From assembly GCF_024679245.1 (NCBI RefSeq), contig NC_090176.1:18841293-18905292 (forward strand): 64,000 nt of DNA. The letters run 5' to 3'. Made by a program: the position numbers and the translations under genes. Source of the DNA: Pseudorasbora parva. Its lineage: Eukaryota; Chordata; Actinopteri; Cypriniformes; Gobionidae. The notes under the pieces are model-generated. The model saw only the letters and a list, made by a program, of their open reading frames with translations, was not told the origin of the DNA and made no database searches. Below are positions 37,974-47,695 of the stretch, in pieces (the stretch's first letter is position 1; every line of letters begins with the position of its first letter).

Positions 37974-39319
37974 CACATGTCTTATACCATGTACTTTTTG
38001 GACATCCTAATACCATAGTATAACTTGGATGTATCCTGTAGTATCTTGTAAATACCATGAAAAATGAATATGGGAAGGATTTATTTATTATACTATAGCA
38101 AAGTTCTTTTTCAGGGAAGAAGCAGGCAGGAACCGGCGATCATTTAAAATACTTTAATCAAATAAAAAATAAAAAACAAAAGTAGCGCGGCTAGCCCCTC
38201 ACGGACGACTGGCCGCACACACATAACAAAAACGTAAACAAAACATAACGTAAAGTCCAGTCCTGGTCCTCTCTCGTCCTTGACTGATGTCGCTCGTCCT
38301 TATATGCCTCCAAGCTCCCTCATGAGAGGACTAGAGACCGGTGTGCCTCGCAGGTGACGCTCATTCTCAATCACGCACCGGTCTCGCCCACTCCTTCCAC
38401 GTCTCTCGCTCGTCTACACTCTTCATTACTAAAAGTATGTGAACATCCATTTACCTTTATTCATACAGCGTAAGAATTTTTTAATCCCAAGTGAATGAAG
38501 TTACCCTGGCACTGATAGGGAGTTGGCCTTCCTTTTGTTCCTTAAGCTTCCACAGGAAGGTTTTTCAATCTGGTGTAACACGGGATTTATTCCCATTCAG
38601 ACATAAGAGTGAGCTCAGGCATGATATTGGGCGACGGGGTCTGGCTCGCAGTCACTGTTCCAGTTCATCCATCGTTTGTGCCTGTGCTCCAGTGTCATCA
38701 TATTAAAGGACACACAGTAGATTGGGGCCGCATCTTTTTGATTGTGTGTGCATGTCTCTGTGTGTGTCGCCGCCATGCTGCTCTGACCTGTGTGGCTCAG
38801 GGGTCAGCTTTAGAAAACAGAGTGTTTCATCCATCACAGCAGAAAGCTGACAGAACCAGTCCAGCCTTATCTAGGAGTCTGTCTCTCATCATCGCCCCCA
38901 AAAAAACCAAAACAAAGAAGTTGAACAACTGCCTATTACATGACTGATCACTGGCCAAATAGGAAGTCATTGTTCTGAACCAATAAATCAGCCCATGAGA
39001 GGTTGCATGGCGTGAGGCTTGCTCGTCTCCCTCCGAGACTGACAAATGCGCCTTCAGTGAGAAAACAAGATGGATGAACTACCAGTAATGACTTTGGACT
39101 GGCTGTGAGCATGTGCTCTCCTTTTTTTGCACCTCTATTTCACACCAGAGCATGTTAGGGATGTGCAAAGCCCTGACCTGTCTCACATTTACAAAAAATT
39201 GCTCTCTCTTCCCAGAGAGGGGACTTTGGCTGGCTTTGGGTTTGGAGTCACATTGACAGATGCGTTCAGGTTTTCATTTGGATGCTGCGTTTTAGTATAA
39301 ATACCTGGTTGTTTTGGTC
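37974..39319. other. Unassigned sequence, partly a GC-rich repeat
   Basis: The segment 38,110-38,420 (ctttaatcaaataaaaaata, agtagcgcggctagcccctc, caccggtctcgcccactcc) looks like a dispersed repeat but could not be assigned. A 112-codon frame at 38,609-38,947 has no domain. Confidence 0.35.
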
Positions 39320-39424
39320 ATGACTTCATGATTGAATCATCAATTTAGTTGCAATATTGTCCTATTTAACACTGTGAAGCTGCTTGAAAACAATCATCAT
39401 TGTAAAAGCGCTATATAAATAAAG

Positions 39425-39461
<37 letters not shown>
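39320..39461 (+). mobile_element. LINE 3' tail with (TTGA)n end
   Basis: The sequence gtgaagctgcttgaaaacaa, gtaaaagcgctatataaata, aagttgattgattg is the typical 3' end of fish LINEs, finishing in a tetranucleotide repeat. The 5' part is missing. Confidence 0.6.
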
Positions 39462-39963
39462 GGCATTTTTACAGTGCAGTATGTAACAGGGTGGACCTTA
39501 ACCGGGTGGATGTTTAAAGCTAAAATAAAGCCCATTACTAGCAAGGAAAGAACAACATGCTAGCTGAAGAATAACATTTAATAGATATATAAAATCTATT
39601 AAAAAACATGGGATTTGTTATGCTTTACACTATTAGTTAAGTGTTTTTTTAAAATGAAGAAAAGCGAAAAAGTTTGTTGCAAGGTACTCTCTTGAGTAGA
39701 CACTTATTCCGAATAAGTAATTACTTTAAAACCACTAAAATAGTATTATTGGGCCTGAAATATGAAACACAAGCAGATTTTTTTTGTGTGTAAATTGGCT
39801 CATGAAGCCGCTCTGACTTTAATTTAGAGATTCATGAAAATTTTTATATTTTCAAAATGTTAGGTATGATAGAAATGCACCTCCAACATGCACTAGCTCA
39901 GTGGTCGCCAACCCGTCTTAATCACTGTCCCGGGTAGCTTCTGATAAATAACCAAAAAATAAG
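39462..39963. other. Unassigned sequence left of the LTR element
   Basis: Nothing recognised; the last four bases (taag, 39,960-39,963) are the target duplication of the LTR retrotransposon. Confidence 0.4.
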
Positions 39964-41394
39964 TGTAGCCCCTGCTAATTTTATATATTGTTTATTTTGT
40001 GTTCTGTTAACAGAAATACAAGTTATTCTGAAGTATGGGCCAGTTTAATTGTCCCTGATGTACAAATACACTTTTGTTTTAATTTGTTAATGCTGTTTTA
40101 AAGTGTAAGTGTTGAAATATCCTCTTGTGAGTAACCTTTGAACCCTCTGTCATTTTGTTTTGTATTGGGTGGCCAGGTGTCAGTTTGCTTGTCATCCAAT
40201 CAGTGCCGTTCAGAGAGCAGTTGGGCAACCTATCAGGTCGCAGAGGGGGCGGGTTTATGAGAGAGAAAAAAAAGATAGCGCGAGACTGGAAAAAGGAAAA
40301 CGAAAAAACAACACAACGGAGGATGGTACAAGCATAAGTTAGTTCTAAGTTCTGTAGGATTGATATATTAATGGTAAGCGAAGTTAAGAGCCAGGGGCGG
40401 ATTTTTCTTGGTTTTGTCAGTAAGTAATCTGTTAAAACGGGAGAGTGAGCTTTGTTTGGAGCTGGTTAAATGAGTCACGGAGATTCGTCTGAAGTGAAAC
40501 TAACGCCATTGCCATGTGCGAATTGCTCAGTATAGTCGGAAATCCACTTTGCCACCGAGTTTCTGAGTGAGTATGGACATTGTGAACTAAAATGAAATTG
40601 ACATTTTTGGACAAGATATAGTTAAGCTCATTCAATTTTGTGAACTTTTGGCTAGTGTGCGTCAGATGTTGCCACCCACGTTGCTGCAATAGATGTGCTC
40701 AGGATTCGCGCTACAGGCCGGAGGTGTTGCGTTTGCACATGGACGGACGGAGTTTCAGGACGAGTTTCATCATTGCGTATCTCACCATTGGACGGAACAG
40801 TTGGATGGACGGTCACTATAATCTTTCTGTTACCAAGGAATCGTGAGTACAAACAATACTATTTGGAAATGTTTCATCTGAGCTCCAACAAGCGCGCCAA
40901 CGTTGTGGTACCACAAAACTGAGACAAGTGAAAAGAAAAACCCCGGGGTACTGTTCATTGCATTTCATTTGAAATATGATGATGTGTTAAAAGGTGAACC
41001 CACCTAGTTCTAAAGAAAAAAATCTATATAAACATCTTGAGTTTAACATTCAACAGTTGTGGTCTGATATTTATGTGTGTTTGATTTTGAAATGTGATTG
41101 GTGTGATATACATTTTTTTTTAGTTTCATTTTTTTGCAACTAAGTGTTATAGTGGCTAAGTATATGTGCATGGGAGTTTTATGCTCGCAGTAAAAAAAAA
41201 CAAAAAAAAAAACGAACCCAGTATATTTAAGCTAACCAGGCCTCTCTACACTTAAGCGAGAGTTGCATGCCAAAAGTTTACCTGCTGTCAATACATCCTG
41301 GTTTAAAATTCTAGTAACCTCTCACAAATTCTTTCCCCATGCACATAACTCATTAAAAAAAAATATCTAAAGGGAATTGTGTAGGAGGGTTACA
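39964..41394 (+). repeat. 5' LTR
   Basis: 1,431 bp, starting tgtagcccctgctaat and ending aggagggttaca, so it has canonical TG...CA ends. It is long for a Ty3/Gypsy LTR. Compared by eye with the 3' LTR, the one difference found is an extra A in the A-run at about 40,266-40,273. A TATA-like tatataa lies at 41,024-41,030. Short open frames inside are repeated unchanged in the other LTR and are not genes. Confidence 0.95.
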
Positions 41395-41396
41395 CG

Positions 41397-41414
41397 TGGG
41401 GGCTCGTCCGGGAT
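41397..41414 (+). promoter_or_regulatory. Primer binding site (tRNA-Pro type)
   Basis: tgggggctcgtccgggat lies 2 bp after the 5' LTR. This 18-mer is the same as the classical tRNA-Pro primer binding site known from murine gammaretroviruses, so minus-strand cDNA synthesis is expected to be primed by tRNA-Pro. Confidence 0.9.
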
Positions 41415-41591
41415 CGTGTTTACTGTGTTTTGTTTTGTGAGCAGGTTTATAAAAATAAAAAAAAGTCACAGGAAAGCCAGTGTTAAATGATGTAGCTTAA
41501 TAGTCTATAGCCACTTAGGTGTGTTTAAGAGAATTTTGGTTTATTATTATTATTTATTTTTTTGATGTGTGTAATGTAAAGCTAATATAGC

Positions 41592-43067
41592 ATGGATTCA
41601 GAACAGATTTTCAAATGGTGTAAAGACAAAGGTATTGATGCAGGGAAAGCCTTTGTGCTTAGTAGGGTCTCTTTAGGTGTCACTGATGAGACCATATACA
41701 AGGTACTGGATGAGGTTGAAGTTTTTGGCCCCTGTAAAATAAGAGGACGGTGTGTAGAACACTTCAGTAAAAGCCAGTTAGTTTTAGTTGAAACTATTAA
41801 TGATATTACTAAGACTGACATAGCGGAACAGTTACTAGCTGGAGATGAGTTTGGACCTTGGATAGTGAATGTTACAGAGACCCAGAGTGTTCCGGTACCT
41901 GGTAAAGGAGACTTCCAGTCCAAGTTGCTGTCATTCTTAGCAAGTGAAGGGAAAACAATAGCTGATGTCACAGGCTTACTTACCTCTGCTTCTGCTCCAC
42001 CCATCGCTCCAGACCTGAACACAAAGCTGGTGAATGCCATCTCCTCACTAGTTGACAAATGTCAAGCCACTCCTGTGGATGGACCGAGCTATCGCAAGCT
42101 ACGCATGTTCTCAGGTATGAAACCCACTCCACATGGAGAAGAGGAGTATGACGCTTGGGCGGAACAGACCACCCACATGTTGGATGAGTGGCAATGTTCT
42201 GATGTTGTCAAGAGACAGAGAGTAGCTGAGAGTCTTAAAGGGCCAGCAGCAGATATTGTCCGAGGATTGAGAGTCACTAATCCCCAGGCCACTGCCAATG
42301 ACTACTTTAAAGTCCTTGAAACCGCTTTTGGAACCACAGACAGTGCCGCTGATCTCATGGTAAGGTTTCGTAATACACTTCAGCAAGACGGTGAGAAATT
42401 ATCAGCCTACTTACTCCGATTAGACAAGCTATTGCATGCAGTCCTTCGTAAAGGTGGAATTGACGTAATGGATATGAACCAAGTGCGCATTGATCAAGTT
42501 GCTAGAGGTTCTCTGCCTCATGACCTTGTTGCCCTTCGTATAAGACTGACTTACAAACTCAAGCCTCCTCCCAGCTTTACTGATTTGCTTCGGGATGTAA
42601 GAGAAGAAGAGGAGATGATCCTTGAAAGACCGATTGTAAAGAAGGGTGTGTCTTTAGCTATTGGTAGACGTGCAGAGTGTGCTACAGCCTCAGTTGTACA
42701 GGTACTGCCAGAGCCTGTGGCAGTTTCTGACATAGCAGAAAAGGATCCTGAAATAGAGAGTCTAAGGAGAGAATTTCAAGGTCTCAAGACTGATGTTGCA
42801 CGCCTCCTTTCTGCCTCTGTGACTGCATCAGCAAGTGTGGCACAGCAGGTAGATCAGAACTCCAGCCAGAAAGCTACTGGAAACTCATATACACGTGTGA
42901 AGGAGAGGGCTCCCAAACCTCAGTATCGTGGTGATGTCTTTTGCTACAGATGTGGTGAAGATGGTCATTTCCAGCGGGAATGTCAAAACCCAGAAAATCT
43001 CAGAAAAGTGAACAAGCGCCTCTTGAAAATCAAACAGCCGATGGGAAACTTTCCAGGGGCTCAGTAG
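41592..43067 (+). CDS. gag: Gag polyprotein of the Ty3/Gypsy element
   Basis: 491 codons from an ATG about 180 bp downstream of the primer binding site. The N-terminal region (FKWCKDKGIDAGKAFVLSRV and what follows) resembles the RNA-recognition-like N-terminus of vertebrate PNMA/ZCCHC12-type proteins, which derive from Ty3/Gypsy gag; this is a similarity by eye. A capsid-like helical region occupies roughly residues 170-350 (YRKLRMFSG, EAFGTTDSAADL-like, LSAYLLRLDKLLH). A short coiled segment (EIESLRREFQGLKTDVARLL) precedes one CCHC zinc knuckle, CYRCGEDGHFQREC, with C451, C454, H459 and C464. Gag forms the particle and binds genomic RNA. The frame ends 88 bp into the pol frame. Confidence 0.93.
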   Translation: MDSEQIFKWCKDKGIDAGKAFVLSRVSLGVTDETIYKVLDEVEVFGPCKIRGRCVEHFSKSQLVLVETINDITKTDIAEQLLAGDEFGPWIVNVTETQSVPVPGKGDFQSKLLSFLASEGKTIADVTGLLTSASAPPIAPDLNTKLVNAISSLVDKCQATPVDGPSYRKLRMFSGMKPTPHGEEEYDAWAEQTTHMLDEWQCSDVVKRQRVAESLKGPAADIVRGLRVTNPQATANDYFKVLETAFGTTDSAADLMVRFRNTLQQDGEKLSAYLLRLDKLLHAVLRKGGIDVMDMNQVRIDQVARGSLPHDLVALRIRLTYKLKPPPSFTDLLRDVREEEEMILERPIVKKGVSLAIGRRAECATASVVQVLPEPVAVSDIAEKDPEIESLRREFQGLKTDVARLLSASVTASASVAQQVDQNSSQKATGNSYTRVKERAPKPQYRGDVFCYRCGEDGHFQRECQNPENLRKVNKRLLKIKQPMGNFPGAQ

Positions 43068-46000
43068 AGGAACGGCCTGATGCTCCGGAGAAGATACGTT
43101 CCACAAGGTGTGACACGCTGCCAGAAAAGATGACTAACTTGCCAGAGGGTTTAGTTGGACCTAACTCCATTGTCTCAGTACAAATTGAGGGCATTTACGC
43201 CAAAGCTTTACTTGATAGCGGGTCTCAAGTTACCCTACTGTATCACTCCTTTTATGATAAGTATTTGAAGCACCTGCCTTTGACCCCTATTGAGTGCCTG
43301 GAGATTTGGGGCCTCAGTGCAAAGGAGTATCCATATAATGGTTATTTGTGCTTGAAGCTTGAGTTTACTGGAGATGTAGTGGGAGTAGCTGAGACTGTAG
43401 AAACACTTGTGCTTGTGTGTCCAGATCCGGTCATGAAAGGGGATGTTTCCATTGTGGTCGGCACAAACACCTCTATAGTTCGAAGACTGTTCAATTCATG
43501 CAAAACACATGGAGGCGACCATTTTCTTAACACCCTGCCTGTTCATCCTGTAATAAAAAAAGCTTATGAGAAGTTTCAGGAAACCCCTGACGACACGGCT
43601 GAGATAAGAAAAGGAACTGTCTGGTTCACACGAGACAAGCCTCTCACTCTTCCACCTGGCGGCGCTGTAACTGTTGTTGGTATTCCAAAGTTTCCTGGAG
43701 GTCTCTCTAGCCAAGCTGTTCTTATAGACCATCCGGAGGAGGATTGTTTTCCTGAAGAGCTTCTGGTCATGCCGGTTGTTGAAAAGTCCATTGCTGTTCA
43801 TTGTCGTCGCATCAAAGTCACCATGAGGAATGTATCCAGTCATAATGTGACATTAAAACGTGGAGTTCCTATTGCTCATCTATTCCCTGTAGATGTAATA
43901 AATACAGTTCTTGAAAAGGAGGGTCCTAAGCTGTCAACACCTCAATTGTCCCCGTCCTCTTTCAACTTTGGTGATTCTTCGGTGCCACCTGAGTGGAAGG
44001 AGCGCCTGTGTCAAAAGATGATGGAGAGAAAAGAGGTTTTCTCCTGCAGTGAGTTCGATGTGGGTTGTGCAAAGAGCATACACCACAGCATTCGGGTGAC
44101 AGATGATAGACCTTTCAGAGAACGTTCTAGACGTTTACCACCGGGTGATTTGGAGGATGTGAGGAAGCATCTGAATGATCTCAAAGATGCCGGAATCATT
44201 TCAGAATCCAGAAGCCCCTATGCTTCCCCAATAGTTGTGGTTCGCAAGAAGAACGGCACCATACGAATGTGTGTGGACTATAGGACGTTAAACAGGAGAA
44301 CGGTTACGGACCAGTACACAGTCCCTCGTGTGGAAGATGCTTTGTCCTGCCTGGGTGGTAGCCAGTGGTTCACTGTGCTTGACCTCAGAAGCGGCTATTA
44401 TCAGATCCCTTTAGCTGCTGTTGATAAAGAAAAGACAGCCTTCACTTGCCCAGCAGGGTTTTATCAGTTTGAACGGATGCCGCAGGGGATTTGTGGGGCC
44501 CCTGCCACGTTTCAACGGATTATGGAAAGGACTGTTGGTGACATGAACCTACTGGAAGTGTTGGTGTATCTGGATGACGTGATTGTTTTTGGGAGAACCT
44601 TAGAGGAACATGAGCAACGCCTTCTTAAAGTTCTTGACAGATTGAAGGAGGAAGGATTAAAAATATCGTTGGATAAATGTCAGTTCTGCTGCCCCTCTGT
44701 TACATACCTTGGCCACATTGTGTCTAGAAATGGCATTGCTACAGACCCAGCAAAGATTGAGGCTGTGAAATCATGGCCACGCCCAAACAACATCACTGCT
44801 CTTCGTTCCTTCCTGGGCTTCTGTGGATATTACAGACGTTTTGTAAAGGATTTCTCCCGAGTCTGTTATCCGCTCAACCAGTTGCTGCAGGGCTGCATTG
44901 TGGCTGGAAAGACCGGGAAAGTGACAAAGAAAAAAAAGAACATCCAAGAGCAGAGGAAAGCACAAACAGGCACAGCAACAAAAGATTGGTACCATCCTTC
45001 TGAGACTTTTGGGGCTAGGTGGGATAAAGACTGTGAGAAAGCTTTTGAGGCTTTAAAGAGAAGTCTTACAGAGGCGCCTGTGTTGGCGATCGCCAACCCA
45101 AAACTGTCATATGTGCTGCATGTTGATGCGAGCAGAGAAGGATTGGGAGGTGTCCTCTATCAAGATCAGGGAGAAGGTTTGCGCCCAGTTGCTTTTGTCA
45201 GCAGAAGCCTCTCCCCAGCCGAAAAGAATTATCCCACGCATAAGCTCGAGTTTCTGGCATTAAAATGGGCTGTTGTCAACAAATTGCATGATTACCTCTA
45301 TGGAGTCAAATTCGAGGTCCACACCGATAACAATCCATTAACATATGTTTTAACTACCGCTAAATTGGATGCAACCGGGCATCGATGGTTGGCGGAATTG
45401 TCAACATATGATTTTAGTCTGAAGTATCGGCCTGGAAAACAGAACGTGGATGCGGATGCATTGTCACGCCGTCCTCATGCAAATCAAAATGCTTCACATG
45501 AGAAGGAAACACTGCTTGCCACCACAGTCCAAGCTGTCTGTAGCATGTCCAAAGTTGGAATACCTCAATGTCGCCGGTGCAGAGCTGTAGATCTCATGGG
45601 TTCATCCAAAGGTGCGGTGCCCAGAGCCTATTGCAACTTGTCTTTTCTGAACACTCAGCAGTTGCCCAAATTGAGCACAGCAGAAATCTCAAATTCTCAG
45701 CAGAAGGACCCATGCCTTGGAGAAGTGTGGCGTGCTGTCTTTCAGAAAAGTGCCAACTATGCCAACAAAGAGAAACATCCTGATGTGTCATTGTTGTTAA
45801 AAGAGTGGGATAAGCTAATGGTCAAAGACACTGTGTTGTATAGAATGAGCCATCCACCAAACAAACCAGCTCGGCAGCAGCTGTTGCTCCCACAAGAGTT
45901 TAGATCAACTGTGCTTCAGTCATTGCATGACCAATCGGGCCATTTGGGGGTTGACAAGACATACGGGCTGATAAGAGAGAGGTTTTATTGGCCTCGCATG

Positions 46001-47578
46001 AAAGTTCAGGTTGAACGGTATTGCAAAAGCTGTTCGAGGTGTATTCAGAGGAAGACGCTGCCTAAAAGAGTTGCTGAGTTGTCACATCTTAACAGTGATG
46101 GGCCGATGGATCTCGTCTGTATGGACTTTCTGACGATTGAGCCTGACTCCAGAAATATCTGCAATGTGCTTGTAGTTACAGATCATTACACGAGATATGC
46201 TCAAGCTTTTGCCACTAAAGATCAAAAGGCATCGACTGTCGCTAAGGTTCTGTGGGAACAGTACTTTATCCATTATGGCTTGCCAAGAAGGGTGCACTCA
46301 GATCAGGGCAGGGATTTCGAGAGTCGCCTTATTCATGACCTGTTGAGCATGCTTGGCATAAAGAAATCCAGAACTACTCCCTACCACCCTCAGGGTGATC
46401 CACAGCCTGAGCGGTTTAACAGAACTCTTCTTGACATGCTTGGAACTTTGGAACCACAAGACAAAAGTAGATGGAGTAAACACCTCAGCCATCTTGTGCA
46501 TGCATACAATTGCACTGTGAATGAGTCAACAGGCTATTCTCCCTATTTTCTAATGTTCGGACGAGAAGCCAGGCTGCCAGTAGACATGACATTCGGGGTC
46601 TCAAGTGATGGCACCTCCACACAATCCTACTTGAGATATGTCAAAAACATGAAACGTGAGCTTCAAGCCGCATATCAGTTGGCTGGGAGGATGGCAGATA
46701 AAAAAAATGAAGGGAACAAGCAACGCTATGATCAGAGAGTTCGTTTCTGTCCATTAGATTCTGGGGACAGGGTCTTGATCCGAAACCTTGGTTTACAAGG
46801 GAAACACAAGCTTGCTGATCGGTGGAAAGATACTCCGTATATTGTGGAGAGTCAACTCCCTGGGTTGCCCGTGTTCAAACTGAAGCCAGAGAGTGGACAA
46901 GGCTCTGAGAAGATACTGCACCGCAATCACATTCTGCCGATTGGACTGGAAGTGCAGCTACGGGGGGAGATGAACAAGGAGCCCCCGAAACAGAGGAGAG
47001 CCAGCAGGCGGCTCAAAGCAAAGAGAAAAGAGAACCATGATTCCCTTTGCTTTCCACCATCTGAACAGGATGATAAGATAGAGGTAGCATCTGACTCTGA
47101 AGATGATGAGATGGGTGTATGGCATGACTATTATGTACCACGAGAGTTACCAGGACCAGAACCTCAAAACATTGATTACTGTGAGCCTTTTAATCTGGAT
47201 TTGGATTTGGCTGTTTTGACAAGTAACTCAGAAATGGATGGGACAGCTGAAGAACTTGCCGTAGTGGAGGAGGATGACCATTTGGTACAAAATGTGACTG
47301 CAGAAATTTTGAAACAAGAAAGGGACACAGAAATACAGACGTCAGACGAAATAGCTGAAAGACTAAACTGTATAACCGAAAGTCCTGACGAGACAACTCG
47401 ACCTCAAAGACTAAAGAAAGCTCCATCACGACTGACTTATGACTTTCTAGGGACTCCAACATCAGTAGCTGTTGGTACACATAGTGCTACCGTAGTTGAG
47501 ATAAATGACAAGGAAGATTCTTTAGCCCTACCTCCTATTAAGAGATATAAAAGTTATTTTTACAAGTGGATAGGTTAA
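42980..47578 (+). CDS. pol: Pol polyprotein of the Ty3/Gypsy element
   Basis: The open frame has 1,532 codons counted from its first ATG, but it lies in the -1 frame to gag and is more likely entered by frameshifting than at that ATG. Order: aspartic protease (ALLDSGSQVTLL, DSG at 79-81); reverse transcriptase (LDLRSGYYQIPL, YLDD at 530-533); a lysine-rich insert near residues 650-670; RNase H (LHVDASREGLGG, HKLEFLALKW, VHTDNN with D783). Integrase follows with an HHCC zinc domain (SGHLGVDKT, CKSCSRC) and D1049, D1108, E1144, 35 residues between the last two. A GPY/F-like module (PYIVESQLPGLPVFKL) comes next, then an acidic tail of about 200 residues with no recognised chromodomain. All catalytic residues are present and no stop interrupts the frame. 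Confidence 0.95.
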   Translation: MSKPRKSQKSEQAPLENQTADGKLSRGSVEERPDAPEKIRSTRCDTLPEKMTNLPEGLVGPNSIVSVQIEGIYAKALLDSGSQVTLLYHSFYDKYLKHLPLTPIECLEIWGLSAKEYPYNGYLCLKLEFTGDVVGVAETVETLVLVCPDPVMKGDVSIVVGTNTSIVRRLFNSCKTHGGDHFLNTLPVHPVIKKAYEKFQETPDDTAEIRKGTVWFTRDKPLTLPPGGAVTVVGIPKFPGGLSSQAVLIDHPEEDCFPEELLVMPVVEKSIAVHCRRIKVTMRNVSSHNVTLKRGVPIAHLFPVDVINTVLEKEGPKLSTPQLSPSSFNFGDSSVPPEWKERLCQKMMERKEVFSCSEFDVGCAKSIHHSIRVTDDRPFRERSRRLPPGDLEDVRKHLNDLKDAGIISESRSPYASPIVVVRKKNGTIRMCVDYRTLNRRTVTDQYTVPRVEDALSCLGGSQWFTVLDLRSGYYQIPLAAVDKEKTAFTCPAGFYQFERMPQGICGAPATFQRIMERTVGDMNLLEVLVYLDDVIVFGRTLEEHEQRLLKVLDRLKEEGLKISLDKCQFCCPSVTYLGHIVSRNGIATDPAKIEAVKSWPRPNNITALRSFLGFCGYYRRFVKDFSRVCYPLNQLLQGCIVAGKTGKVTKKKKNIQEQRKAQTGTATKDWYHPSETFGARWDKDCEKAFEALKRSLTEAPVLAIANPKLSYVLHVDASREGLGGVLYQDQGEGLRPVAFVSRSLSPAEKNYPTHKLEFLALKWAVVNKLHDYLYGVKFEVHTDNNPLTYVLTTAKLDATGHRWLAELSTYDFSLKYRPGKQNVDADALSRRPHANQNASHEKETLLATTVQAVCSMSKVGIPQCRRCRAVDLMGSSKGAVPRAYCNLSFLNTQQLPKLSTAEISNSQQKDPCLGEVWRAVFQKSANYANKEKHPDVSLLLKEWDKLMVKDTVLYRMSHPPNKPARQQLLLPQEFRSTVLQSLHDQSGHLGVDKTYGLIRERFYWPRMKVQVERYCKSCSRCIQRKTLPKRVAELSHLNSDGPMDLVCMDFLTIEPDSRNICNVLVVTDHYTRYAQAFATKDQKASTVAKVLWEQYFIHYGLPRRVHSDQGRDFESRLIHDLLSMLGIKKSRTTPYHPQGDPQPERFNRTLLDMLGTLEPQDKSRWSKHLSHLVHAYNCTVNESTGYSPYFLMFGREARLPVDMTFGVSSDGTSTQSYLRYVKNMKRELQAAYQLAGRMADKKNEGNKQRYDQRVRFCPLDSGDRVLIRNLGLQGKHKLADRWKDTPYIVESQLPGLPVFKLKPESGQGSEKILHRNHILPIGLEVQLRGEMNKEPPKQRRASRRLKAKRKENHDSLCFPPSEQDDKIEVASDSEDDEMGVWHDYYVPRELPGPEPQNIDYCEPFNLDLDLAVLTSNSEMDGTAEELAVVEEDDHLVQNVTAEILKQERDTEIQTSDEIAERLNCITESPDETTRPQRLKKAPSRLTYDFLGTPTSVAVGTHSATVVEINDKEDSLALPPIKRYKSYFYKWIG
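43043..43049 (+). promoter_or_regulatory. Putative -1 ribosomal frameshift site
   Basis: The heptamer G GGA AAC is in register with the gag codons (..ATG GGA AAC TTT..), 15 bp before the gag stop codon (43,065-43,067), and a -1 slip enters the open pol frame. It fits the X XXY YYZ rule. A weak stem (ggggc with gctcc) is possible downstream, but the structure is unproven. Confidence 0.75.
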
Positions 47579-47685
47579 AGGGAATTTTAAAAATCTTCCT
47601 AGCAATATTTTAAGAAAATTAGCTAATTTTCTTGAATGTGATTTACATTGTTATACATGTCATGAGGGCATGACCATTTTTGTTT

Positions 47686-47695
47686 GGGGGGAGAA
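47686..47695 (+). promoter_or_regulatory. Polypurine tract
   Basis: ggggggagaa directly abuts the 3' LTR start (tgtag at 47,696). It is the expected plus-strand primer position. Confidence 0.9.

Noticed and set aside
40432..40922. Small proteins encoded in the LTR
   Set aside because: The frames recur only because the LTR is duplicated (48,163-48,653). They are short and show no domain.
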